From Shinella sumterensis (GTDB taxonomy: Bacteria > Pseudomonadota > Alphaproteobacteria > Rhizobiales > Rhizobiaceae), in NCBI RefSeq assembly GCF_004514425.2, contig NZ_MYFN02000011.1:115302-179301 (forward strand): a stretch of DNA of 64,000 nt, given 5' to 3'. The notes under the pieces were generated by a model. That model did not search any database. It was not told the DNA's origin and saw nothing but the letters and a program-made list of their open reading frames with translations. The first letter of the stretch is position 1. Every line of letters starts with the position of its first letter. This document shows positions 26,667-35,094 of this stretch, piece after piece. Both the position numbers and the translations under genes were made by a program.

Positions 26667-27521
26667 ATGACCATCCAGGCCACGGCGGCGACGCTGTCGA
26701 ACATGAGCCTTGCGCGCCGCGCTTGGGAAATCCGCCGCAAGGCCCTTCGCATGGGCGAGGTGCAGGGCCAGGGCTATGTCGGGCAGGCGCTCGGCATTGC
26801 CGACGTTCTCTCCGTCTCCTATTTCCACGCGCTCGCCTATCGGCCGGATGAACCCGAATGGGAAGGCCGCGATCGATTTCTGCTTTCCATCGGCCACTAC
26901 GCCATCGCGCTCTATTCGGCGCTGATCGAGGCCGGCATTCTGCCGGAACAGGAACTTGAGACCTACGGGATGGATGACAGCCGCCTGCCGATGTCCGGCA
27001 TGGCAGCCTATACGCCCGGCATGGAGATCACCGGCGGATCGCTCGGCCAGGGACTGGGCATCGGTGTCGGCATGGCGCTCGGCCTCAAAGCCAAGAAAAA
27101 CCCGGCCTTCGTGTATAACCTGATGTCCGACGGCGAACTCGGCGAGGGCTCCACCTGGGAAGCCGCCATGTCGGCGGCCCATCACAAGCTGGACAATCTC
27201 GTCTGCATCGTCGATTTCAACGACCAGCAGGCCGACGGAAAGTCGACGGATATGCTGTGCTCCGAGCCGCTCGGCGACAAGTGGGCGTCCTTCGGCTGGC
27301 ATGTTCAGCGTGTGGACGGCAACGACATCGCTGCGCTCGTCGCGGCTTTCGATGCGGCGCGAGACCTCAAGGACGCCAAGCCCCGCGTCATCATCTGTGA
27401 CACGATCATGTGCAAGGGCGTGCCTTTTCTCGAACAGCGCGAAATCACGCATTTCGTGCGGGTCGAGGCGGACGAATGGCAGAAGGCGCTCGCCGTTCTC
27501 GATGCGAACCGGCCGGAATGA
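26667..27521 (+). CDS. Split transketolase, N-terminal (TPP-binding) subunit
   Basis: First half of a two-gene transketolase, 284 aa. It has the early LARRAWEIRRKALRMGEVQG helix, SIGHYAIALYS with the conserved His, GSLGQGLGIGVGMALGLK, and the thiamine-diphosphate motif SDGELGEGSTWEA followed by FNDQQADG. GGGAGGA lies before the ATG. It would move a two-carbon ketol unit together with the product of the next gene. Split transketolases occur in dedicated sugar pathways (apulose phosphate, sulfosugar) as well as in archaea, so its substrate need not be a pentose-phosphate intermediate. Confidence 0.9.
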   Translation: MTIQATAATLSNMSLARRAWEIRRKALRMGEVQGQGYVGQALGIADVLSVSYFHALAYRPDEPEWEGRDRFLLSIGHYAIALYSALIEAGILPEQELETYGMDDSRLPMSGMAAYTPGMEITGGSLGQGLGIGVGMALGLKAKKNPAFVYNLMSDGELGEGSTWEAAMSAAHHKLDNLVCIVDFNDQQADGKSTDMLCSEPLGDKWASFGWHVQRVDGNDIAALVAAFDAARDLKDAKPRVIICDTIMCKGVPFLEQREITHFVRVEADEWQKALAVLDANRPE

Positions 27522-27535
27522 GGGAGGATCACGCT

Positions 27536-28582
27536 ATGAACGCCACGCATAAATACGACCCGCACCGCAAATGGGAAGCCCGCACGCCGCCGAAGCCCGG
27601 CGAAGGCGGACGCACGTCGGCAATGATCGCCTCCCTGGCCGCCGAAGGCTACGAGACGGTTTCCGCCCCCTTCGGCCACGCCCTGGTAGAGGAAGCGAAG
27701 AAGAACGACCGCATCGTCGGCCTCACCGCCGATCTTTCGAAATATACCGACCTCCATATCTTCGCCCAGGCTTTTCCCGAACGGTTCTACCAGATGGGCA
27801 TGGCCGAGCAGGTGATGATTTCGGCCGCTGCCGGCATGGCGCGTGAGGGCTTCATACCCTTCGCCACCACCTATGCCGTCTTCGCCTCGCGCCGCGCCTA
27901 TGATTTTATCGCCATGGCCATCGCCGAGGAGTATCTGCCGGTCAAGATCGTCTGCGCCCTGCCGGGCCTGACGACCGGTTACGGGCCTAGCCACCAGGCG
28001 ACCGAAGACCTCGCGATCTTCCGCGGCCTGCCCAATCTGACGATCGTCGATCCGTGCGATGCCATCGATGTGGTGGAAGCGGTTCCGGCCATTGCGGCGC
28101 ATGAAGGGCCGGTCTATATGCGCCTGCCGCGCGGCAAGGTACCGTCCGTCATCCGCCAGCATTGCCCGGACTACAAGTTCGAGCTCGGCAAGGCCAAGCT
28201 ACTGCGAGACGGCAAGGACGTGCTCGTCATCGCTTCCGGCTTCATGACGATGCGCGCGCTTGATGCGGCCGTCGAACTGGAAGCGCAGGGCATATCCGCC
28301 GCCGTGCTGCATTGCCCGACGATCAAGCCGCTGGACACCGAGACGATCCTCGCGGAAGCCGGCAAGGGTGGACGTCTCGTCGTCACGGCGGAAAACCACA
28401 CGAAGGTCGGCGGTCTCGGCGAGGCGGTCGCATCGACGCTGCTGACGCATGGTGTGACACCGGCCTTCCGCATGATCGGCCTCCCGGACCAGTTCCTCGA
28501 TGCCGGTGCGCTTCCGACCCTGCATGATCGCTACGGCATCTCGACCGCCGCCATGATCACGCAGATCCGCGGCTGGCTCTGA
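27536..28582 (+). CDS. Split transketolase, C-terminal (Pyr and C-domain) subunit
   Basis: Second half of the transketolase, 348 aa, with an N-terminal extension of about 40 residues before the usual start. The pyrimidine-binding domain includes MGMAEQVMISAAAGMAREG with the catalytic Glu and FATTYAVFASRRAYDFI; the C-terminal domain ends with GLGEAVASTLL. GGGAGGA is at the start. Fourteen bases separate it from the first subunit. Both halves are needed for one active site, formed between the chains. Confidence 0.9.
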   Translation: MNATHKYDPHRKWEARTPPKPGEGGRTSAMIASLAAEGYETVSAPFGHALVEEAKKNDRIVGLTADLSKYTDLHIFAQAFPERFYQMGMAEQVMISAAAGMAREGFIPFATTYAVFASRRAYDFIAMAIAEEYLPVKIVCALPGLTTGYGPSHQATEDLAIFRGLPNLTIVDPCDAIDVVEAVPAIAAHEGPVYMRLPRGKVPSVIRQHCPDYKFELGKAKLLRDGKDVLVIASGFMTMRALDAAVELEAQGISAAVLHCPTIKPLDTETILAEAGKGGRLVVTAENHTKVGGLGEAVASTLLTHGVTPAFRMIGLPDQFLDAGALPTLHDRYGISTAAMITQIRGWL

Positions 28583-28645
28583 CCTTCATTTCAACGAATT
28601 GCGCCCCGGCAGAAGGCCGGGCGCGGCTACCCAGGGAGAAACCTC

Positions 28646-29404
28646 ATGGCCACTGCTCTGCTTCAGGGCAAATTCGCCGTCGTCACCGGCGCGGCATCCA
28701 AGCGCGGTCTCGGCAAGGCGACGGCGAAGCTCTTCGCCGAACACGGCGCGACCGTCGCGATCCTCGACCTCGACGAGGGGGCGGCGAAAGAGGCTGCCGC
28801 CGATCTCGGCCCGCAGCATATCGGCATGGCATGTAACGTCACCGATCTCGAAGGCGTTAAGAAAGTCATCGACGCGTTGGCCGCCAAGTGGGGCCGGATT
28901 GATATCCTCGTCAACAATGCCGGCATCACCCAGCCGCTGAAGATCATGGACATCGCGCCGAAGAACTACGATGCTGTCCTAGACGTGAACCTGCGCGGCA
29001 CGCTTTACTGCAGCCAGGCAGTCATTCCGCACATGCGTTCACGCAAGGAAGGCAAGATCGTCAACCTGTCGTCGGTCTCCGCGCAGCGCGGCGGCGGCAT
29101 TTTCGGCGGTCCGCACTACTCCGCGGCCAAGGCAGGCGTGCTGGGCCTGACCAAGGCGATGGCGCGTGAACTGGCGCCGGACAATGTCCGCGTCAATGCG
29201 ATCTGCCCAGGCTTCATCGCCACTGACATCACCGGCGGCATGCTGACGCCGGAAAAGCTGGAAGAGATCAAGCTCGGCATCCCGATGGGCCGCGCCGGCA
29301 CGGCGGACGACGTCGCGGGCTGCGCGCTGTTCCTCGCCTCAGATCTCTCGGCCTATGTCACGGGCTCCGAAGTCGATGTGAACGGCGGCTCGCTCATTCA
29401 TTGA
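28646..29404 (+). CDS. SDR-family oxidoreductase (FabG-like)
   Basis: NAD(P)-dependent short-chain dehydrogenase of 252 aa. The glycine motif is slightly longer than usual (TGAASKRGLGKA, residues 15-26); NNAG, NLSSVSAQ (Ser) and YSAAK (Tyr, Lys) are intact. In this operon it probably oxidises a polyol or reduces a keto sugar before or after the transketolase step. GGGAG precedes the ATG. The exact substrate is unknown. Confidence 0.88.
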   Translation: MATALLQGKFAVVTGAASKRGLGKATAKLFAEHGATVAILDLDEGAAKEAAADLGPQHIGMACNVTDLEGVKKVIDALAAKWGRIDILVNNAGITQPLKIMDIAPKNYDAVLDVNLRGTLYCSQAVIPHMRSRKEGKIVNLSSVSAQRGGGIFGGPHYSAAKAGVLGLTKAMARELAPDNVRVNAICPGFIATDITGGMLTPEKLEEIKLGIPMGRAGTADDVAGCALFLASDLSAYVTGSEVDVNGGSLIH

Positions 29405-29457
29405 TCCTGCCGGCCGGCGCGTTTCGACGTGCCGGCCCTGCATCCGAGGAAGAAGGC

Positions 29458-30282
29458 ATGAAACTGGGATTGGGAAGCTACGCCTTCCGTTGGTCGATCG
29501 GGATCAAGAACCTGCATCCGGCGCAGCCGATGACGGCGATGGAGGTGTTGGAGATCGCCCATCAGCACGGCCTGTCGCTCGTGCAATATGCCGATAACCT
29601 GCCGCTGGACCGGCTGACGGCGGAAGAACACCTTGCTCTCAGGGCACGCGCTGACAGCTATGGCATGGCGCTGGAACTCGGCACGCAGTCCTTCGATGCG
29701 GAAGAACTCGCCCGATACATTCCCATCGGCGAGCGCATCGGTTCGAAAATCCTGCGGGTGGCGCTCGATGCCGAGGATGCGCAGATCCCCGTGCCGGAGC
29801 TTGCTGCGCAAATCCGGGACCTCTTGCCCGACGGCAAGCGCGCCGGTTTGCGTTTCGCCATTGAAAACCACTTCAACTATCCGTCGCCGCGCATGGTCAA
29901 GCTTCTCGATGCCGTCGCCGACGATGCGCTCGGCGTCTGCCTCGACGTCGCCAATTCCATCTGCGCCGGCGAATGGCCGATGACCACGGTAAGGATGCTG
30001 GCGCCCTACACGATCAACCTGCATCTCAAGGACTACGAGATCACGCCTGATCCCTATGGCGTCGGTTTCCGCATCCATGGCACGCCCTTGTCGGAGGGCA
30101 GGGCCGAAATCGAGGAAATCCTGGCAACGCTCGCCCATTGCCCCGACGACATGAGCGTCATCCTCGAACATTGGCTGCCGCAGTCCGACGACATGGAGGC
30201 CACGCGGCAAATGGAACATACCTGGCTTGGCCGCACCGTTGCCGCCGCCAAGCAGCTGGTGCCGGGCGACCATAACGTGTAG
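29458..30282 (+). CDS. Sugar-phosphate isomerase/epimerase-like TIM barrel
   Basis: Predicted metal-dependent xylose-isomerase-like barrel (AP endonuclease 2 superfamily), 274 aa. The four metal ligands fit Glu136 (FAIENHF), Asp163 (CLDVANS), His189 (NLHLKDYEI) and Glu237 (VILEHW). It ends the transketolase operon. Members act as isomerases, epimerases or decarboxylases of short sugars; the decarboxylase OiaX of apionate breakdown belongs to a similar fold and would give L-erythrulose, a fitting substrate for the DhaK-type kinases encoded nearby. That link is inference. Confidence 0.82.
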   Translation: MKLGLGSYAFRWSIGIKNLHPAQPMTAMEVLEIAHQHGLSLVQYADNLPLDRLTAEEHLALRARADSYGMALELGTQSFDAEELARYIPIGERIGSKILRVALDAEDAQIPVPELAAQIRDLLPDGKRAGLRFAIENHFNYPSPRMVKLLDAVADDALGVCLDVANSICAGEWPMTTVRMLAPYTINLHLKDYEITPDPYGVGFRIHGTPLSEGRAEIEEILATLAHCPDDMSVILEHWLPQSDDMEATRQMEHTWLGRTVAAAKQLVPGDHNV

Positions 30283-30337
30283 AGCCGTTTGGACGGAACA
30301 ACGTGGCCGCCGGGGACGACGTTCGTCCGGCAGGAAC

Positions 30338-30460
30338 GAGACCGTGACATTCGAGAGCCGCAGGGGCCGTTTGGCGAAACTGGGCGCGCGGTCGCTCGGG
30401 CATATCGACGCGGGCGCTGCGTCCGCCGCGCTCATTCTCGCGGCGATGCGGGAAACCTGA
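30338..30460 (+). pseudogene. 3' remnant of a dhaL gene
   Basis: About 40 codons in one frame, ending in TGA, encode the C-terminal end of DhaL: GRLAKLGARSLGHIDAGAAS and then ALILAAMRET. The same region of the intact protein encoded at 30513-31151 reads GRAARLRERSLGHADPGAVS. Nothing upstream in this frame resembles DhaL and there is no start signal. It points the opposite way to the intact gene, the two 3' ends facing each other across 52 bases, which suggests a deletion of a former dhaKL-type kinase at the end of the transketolase operon. Confidence 0.7.
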
Positions 30461-30512
30461 GATGTGCCTGACCTGCCGGCGAGAGGGCTACGCCGGCCCG
30501 GCGCTCGCCGCG

Positions 30513-31151
30513 TCAGGGTTGCAGGCTGGCCATTGCCTTGATGAGGGCTGCTGCGGAGACTGCGCCGGGATCGGCATGGCCGAGCGAGCGCTCGCGCAGG
30601 CGCGCGGCGCGGCCCTTGGTCGCGATCATCGTTGCGGTGGCGGCTGCGCCATTTTCCGCAGCGGTCTTCACGGCTTCCCAGAATGCCGGCCGCGACAGGT
30701 TGTTGGCGACCGCGACCGTCGCGGCTTCGGCGGCCGGCAGCCAGACATCGAGCATGGTCTTGTCGCCGCGCTGCGCCTTGCCGCGGTCGCGGATCCCCTC
30801 GGAAATGGCCGTCAGCATGTCGCGGTAGGCTGGCAGGTCGAGCGTGTCGCGGCCTGAAAGGGCCTGTGCGGCGCGGCGGAAACCGGTTGCATAGAGCGGG
30901 CCGGTGGAAGCGCCGACGGCGTCGAGAAAGCCGCTTGCTGCCGTCGACATCACGTCGGAGGGGCTGGCCGTTTCGAGGTTCATGCCGGCCAGCGCCGTCG
31001 TCACCGCCTTGAAGCCGATGGACATGGTAATGCCGTGGTCGCCATCGCCGATGGCGCCGTCGAGTTCGGAGAGATGATCCTTCTCCGCCTCGATCACCTC
31101 GGACATCCGTTCGAACATCCGGGCGAGCGTCCGCGCCGCAGTTTCCGACAT
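30513..31151 (-). CDS. dhaL: Dihydroxyacetone kinase subunit DhaL (copy 1)
   Basis: ADP/ATP-binding subunit of a dihydroxyacetone-type kinase, 212 aa. The Mg-nucleotide motif LDGAIGDGDHGITM (Asp cluster) is near residues 27-40, followed by GPLYATGFRRAAQAL, GDKTMLD and the C-terminal GRAARLRERSLGHADPGAVS. GGGGAGGA precedes the ATG at 31151; the longer frame is not used. It ends the operon, following a fused regulator-DhaK gene, so it probably donates phosphate to a substrate held by that DhaK domain. Confidence 0.9.
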   Translation of the reverse strand: MSETAARTLARMFERMSEVIEAEKDHLSELDGAIGDGDHGITMSIGFKAVTTALAGMNLETASPSDVMSTAASGFLDAVGASTGPLYATGFRRAAQALSGRDTLDLPAYRDMLTAISEGIRDRGKAQRGDKTMLDVWLPAAEAATVAVANNLSRPAFWEAVKTAAENGAAATATMIATKGRAARLRERSLGHADPGAVSAAALIKAMASLQP

Positions 31152-31179
31152 GTCTTCCTCCCCATTGGGCAAAACGGCC

Positions 31180-33297
31180 TCAGCCGCGCGCCGCCCCGTT
31201 CGTTTCATGCCCCTCGATCGTCAGGATCGCCGTCCGGCACGGATGGTACAAAAGCTCGGTCAGCTGGCGGTCGAGATGCAGGATCGAGATGGAGGCGCCC
31301 ACCATGTCCAGCGAGGTGCAGTAGTGCCCGACCCAGTTGGCCTCGATCTCGATATTCTTGGCGGCGAGCCGCTGCTCCACCCGGCGATAAAGGATGTACA
31401 GCTCCATCAGCGGCGTGGCGCCGAAGGAGTTGACGAGAACCGCCACCTTGTCGCCCGCCTCCGCCTTCATCTCCTTGAAGATGTTGTCCATGATCGCATC
31501 GACGATCTCGTCGGCGGTGCGCAGCCGCTCGCGCGACACGCCGGGCTCGCCATGGATTCCCATGCCGAGCTCCATGTCGTCAGGGCCGATCTCGAAATTG
31601 TGCCGACGTGTCTGCGGCATCGAGCAGGATTCGAGCGCCACGCCCACCGTATAGGTACGGTCGTTCGCCTTGCGGGTGATTGCCTCGCATTCGTCGAGCG
31701 TCAGGCCGCGGTCGCAGGCCGCGCCGGCGATCTTGAAGACGAAGAAATTGCCGGCCACGCCGCGGCGTCCCTCCTTGTCCTCGACGGGCGACGAGGCGAT
31801 GTCGTCGGTCGTCAGCACCGTGCGGATCGGTATGCCCTGTTCTTCCGCAAGCTCGGCGGCCATCTCGAAATTCATCACGTCGCCGGCATAGTTGCCGTAG
31901 ACGAAAAGCACGCCCGCGCCGCCGGAAGCCGCGACCGCGCATTTGACGATCGGATCGGGTGGCGGCGAGGAGAAGATATTGCCGAGCGCAACCGCATCCG
32001 CCAGCCCCTTGCCGACATAACCGACGAAGCAGGGCTCGTGCCCCGTGCCGCCGCCGATGACGAGGCCGACCTTTCCCGGACGCGGGCCGTTGCGCGCGAC
32101 GAGCGCCCGGCGGGATGTGCCCACGGTCTCAATGTAAGGCCTGTGCGCGGCGATCAGTCCGTCCAGCATTTCCTCGACGACATCGTTGGGATTGTTGAGG
32201 AATTTCTTGACATGGGTGCGGTAGCTGTTGGCGACCGGCACGCTTCTCTGCCGCTGCGAGAGCTTTCCGTCGAGGCTGGTGACGCCGTCGGCGCGCAGGA
32301 TGCCGGCGCCGGTTGCCGCATCCGTCACCAGCACGTTGACATAACCGCCGCGCAGCGCAGCCAGCAGCGCGGGAACCTTGTCGAAACCGCCGGCAATGGC
32401 GATACGGGTGGGAATGTCGCGCAGCATGTCGAGCGAGATGCCGATGGTTCGGTCGTCCAGCGGGCCCGCGACGGGGCGGCCGCGCTCATCGATGAAGCGG
32501 CCTGCCAACACGCCTGCGGCGCCTTTGGCGAGGTAGTGCTGCAAGGGCACGGTTTCGAAGAAACCGCTGGTGTGGATGGTCGAGTTGGGACGCAGCGATG
32601 CGATGCCGAAGACGACGCGGTTGGCGCGCGCCAGCGTTTCGAACTGTTCGCGGATCAGCGGTTCGGCCAGAAGCATGTCGTGCATCTGCGCGGAGCCGAC
32701 GATGGCCGGTGCGGTAATGTTGACGCAGCGCGCGGAGATGGCGCGGGCAACGGCGGCGGCAGTAAGTTCGGGCGTGTAGGCGAAGCTTGCGGTCGTGCCA
32801 CCGGTCGCCTGCACGACGGTCACGTCCTGCAACGGGCCCGTCTGCAAATGCTCGCCGACCGACAGGATCGTGCGGCCCCAGGCGACGGCGAGCGTGTCGC
32901 CGGACTTGATCATCTTGGAAAGCGCCTGAGCACCGGCCGCGCCGAGCCTGCCGATCAGCGGGCGCGTATCGTCGTCATTGGGCACGACGAGGCAGTCGGC
33001 CAGACCGAAATGGCGTTTCAGTTCCTGCGCGATGGTGAGTGAGGCGAGACGCGCGGGCTCGATGGAAATGTTGACGATGCCCTTTTCGCGGGCCTCGGCG
33101 AGGTAGCTGTTCACGGTCGCGCGCGACACGCCCATCGCCTCGGCGATCTCGCCCTGCGTCATGCCGTCTTCGTAATAGAGCCAGCAGGCCCAGACGTAGG
33201 GGTCGTCGCCATAGCGCAGGGGAATGGTGTCGAGACCGTCCGCGCCATTCGTGCGGCCGGCGACACCCTTGCGCGACGCGGAAGTCTTCAATGCCAT
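31180..33297 (-). CDS. SorC-family regulator fused to DhaK kinase subunit
   Basis: Bifunctional protein of 705 aa. Residues about 20-355 are a SorC/DeoR-type regulator, with helix-turn-helix MTQGEIAEAMGVSRATVNSY (46-65) and a sugar-binding domain (GWGRTI-like AVAWGRTILSVG, later TDAATGAGIL). Residues about 362-700 are a DhaK subunit beginning KKFLNNPNDVVEEMLDG, with GGGTGHEPCFVGY and substrate-binding His582 in GIHGEPG. A TTG at 33369 would add 24 residues; ATG at 33297 is preferred. The linkage couples a ketose-binding regulator to the enzyme that phosphorylates a ketose. RefSeq uses a similar composite name, but I know of no functional study. Confidence 0.88.
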   Translation of the reverse strand: MALKTSASRKGVAGRTNGADGLDTIPLRYGDDPYVWACWLYYEDGMTQGEIAEAMGVSRATVNSYLAEAREKGIVNISIEPARLASLTIAQELKRHFGLADCLVVPNDDDTRPLIGRLGAAGAQALSKMIKSGDTLAVAWGRTILSVGEHLQTGPLQDVTVVQATGGTTASFAYTPELTAAAVARAISARCVNITAPAIVGSAQMHDMLLAEPLIREQFETLARANRVVFGIASLRPNSTIHTSGFFETVPLQHYLAKGAAGVLAGRFIDERGRPVAGPLDDRTIGISLDMLRDIPTRIAIAGGFDKVPALLAALRGGYVNVLVTDAATGAGILRADGVTSLDGKLSQRQRSVPVANSYRTHVKKFLNNPNDVVEEMLDGLIAAHRPYIETVGTSRRALVARNGPRPGKVGLVIGGGTGHEPCFVGYVGKGLADAVALGNIFSSPPPDPIVKCAVAASGGAGVLFVYGNYAGDVMNFEMAAELAEEQGIPIRTVLTTDDIASSPVEDKEGRRGVAGNFFVFKIAGAACDRGLTLDECEAITRKANDRTYTVGVALESCSMPQTRRHNFEIGPDDMELGMGIHGEPGVSRERLRTADEIVDAIMDNIFKEMKAEAGDKVAVLVNSFGATPLMELYILYRRVEQRLAAKNIEIEANWVGHYCTSLDMVGASISILHLDRQLTELLYHPCRTAILTIEGHETNGAARG

Positions 33298-33436
33298 CGG
33301 TTTCGCCGGTCCCCCGTTATGGCGGCGAAGATGAAAGCAACGCCGCCGGTTTGCAACATGCTTCGGCAAAAAAGCGGTGCGCGACCCGCCATGGAGGACA
33401 GGCCGCGCATCCCGGGAGGAACCTCAGTGCCGGCTA

Positions 33437-34078
33437 TCAGGCGAGACGGGCGCGCGCGCCGTCGGACAATTCCTTGAGCAGGATGGCGCAGGACGTCGCG
33501 CCCGCATCCAGCACGCCGCGCGAACGTTCGCCCAACCGGCTGGCGCGGCCGATCTTCGCCACAAGGTCGATCGTCGAATCGCGGCCTTTTTCCGCGGCGG
33601 CGACAAGGTCCTCCAGCGCGGCGCCGAACGGTTTGCTCTCGGCCGTTGCCGTGTCGAAGGCTTCGACCGCGGGCACGAGCGTGTCGAGCAGCGTCTTGTC
33701 GCCCACCTTGGCCGAGCCGATGGACTGGATGCCGGCGAGGCCCGCATGCAGCATCTTGCTAAAGGCTGCGGCGTCGATTTTCTCCACCCCCTCGATCGTT
33801 TCGGCGAATTCCGTGAACATGACGCCGTAGAGCGGGCCCATGGAGCCGCCGATCTCCGTCATCAGCACCGTGCCGAGCGTATCCAGCGAACTGGAAAGCG
33901 AGGCGTCCGTGCCTTTCAGGCGCTCGGCCGCCATGCCGAAACCCTTGGCCATGTTCACGCCGTGGTCGCCATCGCCGATCTTGCCGTCGATTTCACTGAG
34001 ATAGGCGCGGTTCTCGATGATCCGCTCGGCCATCGACAGCACGATGGCGCCGGAAGAGGCATTGTCGAAAGTCTGCAT
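33437..34078 (-). CDS. dhaL: Dihydroxyacetone kinase subunit DhaL (copy 2)
   Basis: Nucleotide-binding kinase subunit of 213 aa with IDGKIGDGDHGVNM near residues 30-43, GGSMGPLYG, GDKTLLD and GRASRLGERSRGVLDAGATS at its end. It lies 12 bases after dhaK and forms the standard DhaK-DhaL pair with it. Since no DhaM is in the window, phosphate comes either from ATP, as in ATP-dependent kinases, or from a PTS DhaM encoded elsewhere. It differs clearly from copy 1. Confidence 0.9.
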   Translation of the reverse strand: MQTFDNASSGAIVLSMAERIIENRAYLSEIDGKIGDGDHGVNMAKGFGMAAERLKGTDASLSSSLDTLGTVLMTEIGGSMGPLYGVMFTEFAETIEGVEKIDAAAFSKMLHAGLAGIQSIGSAKVGDKTLLDTLVPAVEAFDTATAESKPFGAALEDLVAAAEKGRDSTIDLVAKIGRASRLGERSRGVLDAGATSCAILLKELSDGARARLA

Positions 34079-34090
34079 GGGCGTCCTCCG

Positions 34091-35083
34091 TTACAGGATG
34101 ATCGTGCAACGCGCCTCGACATCGAGCAGCGTCTTCAGTTCATCGTCGAGCGCCATGACGGTCAGCGTCGCGCCGACCATTTCCAGCGAAGTGAAATAGT
34201 TGCCGATCCAGGTCTTGCGGATCTTCAGCCCGCGGGCGGAAATCTCGCTCTCGATCGTGTCGTTTAGGATATAGAGCTCGTTCAGCGGCGTGGCGCCGAG
34301 GCCAGAGACCAGCACGGCCACCTCGGTGCCCGCGGGCAGGTTGTGATCGTCGAGCACGATCTTCACCATGTCCCTTGCGACCTCTTCGGCGGTCTTGAGC
34401 TTTTCGACGCGCACACCCGGCTCGCCGTGGTGGCCGATCCCGACCTCCATCGTGCCCGGTTCGATCTGGAAATTCGGATGGCCGACGGCGGGCAGGGTAC
34501 AGGGGCCGAGGCCGACGCCGATCGAACGGCAATTGTCGATGGCTTTCTGCGCGGTGGCGCGGACCTCTTCGAGGCTTGCGCCGGTCGCGGCCTTCGCGCC
34601 GCCCATCTTCCACATGAAGATCTCGCCGGCCACGCCGCGGCGCTTTTCGCGCTCCTCAGGCGGGGCGGAGCAGACGTCGTCGTTGGCGACGACGGTCGCG
34701 ACCTCGATCCCGTCCTTGGCGGCGAGCTTCATCGCCATCTTCACGTTCATGTTGTCGCCGGCATAGTTGCCGTAGAGCACGACGACGCCCTTGCCCGCAT
34801 TGGCTTCGCGGATGGCGTCATGGAAGCTCTTGGCGGTCGGCGACGAGAAGAGTTCGCCGACGGCGACGGCATCCAGCATGTTCTTGCCGGTATAGCCGAT
34901 GAAGGCCGGCTCGTGGCCCGAACCGCCGCCCGTGACAACGCCGACCTTGCCGGCAACGGGGGCATCCTTCGCCACCACGACGCGCGGGTTGTCTGCAAGG
35001 CGAACGATATCGGAATGGGCTTTCACGAAGCCTTTGACGGTGTCCTCGACCACCAGATCCGGGTCGTTGATGAAACGCTGCAT
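34091..35083 (-). CDS. dhaK: Dihydroxyacetone kinase subunit DhaK
   Basis: Substrate-binding subunit, 330 aa, which holds a short ketose as a hemiaminal on a histidine. His219 lies in GHHGEPG, and GGGSGHEPAFIGYTGKNM and YGNYAGDNMN are the other family motifs. It follows the SDR gene by 11 bases. Substrates of relatives include dihydroxyacetone and L- or D-erythrulose; the SDR upstream, resembling polyol dehydrogenases, favours a four-carbon ketose (inference). Confidence 0.92.
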   Translation of the reverse strand: MQRFINDPDLVVEDTVKGFVKAHSDIVRLADNPRVVVAKDAPVAGKVGVVTGGGSGHEPAFIGYTGKNMLDAVAVGELFSSPTAKSFHDAIREANAGKGVVVLYGNYAGDNMNVKMAMKLAAKDGIEVATVVANDDVCSAPPEEREKRRGVAGEIFMWKMGGAKAATGASLEEVRATAQKAIDNCRSIGVGLGPCTLPAVGHPNFQIEPGTMEVGIGHHGEPGVRVEKLKTAEEVARDMVKIVLDDHNLPAGTEVAVLVSGLGATPLNELYILNDTIESEISARGLKIRKTWIGNYFTSLEMVGATLTVMALDDELKTLLDVEARCTIIL

Positions 35084-35094
35084 CGCAAATCCTC

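Noticed and set aside
30476..30511. CGGCGAG/CTCGCCG inverted repeat between the convergent operons
   Set aside because: Stem of seven bases with a long loop and no T-run; too weak to call a terminator.
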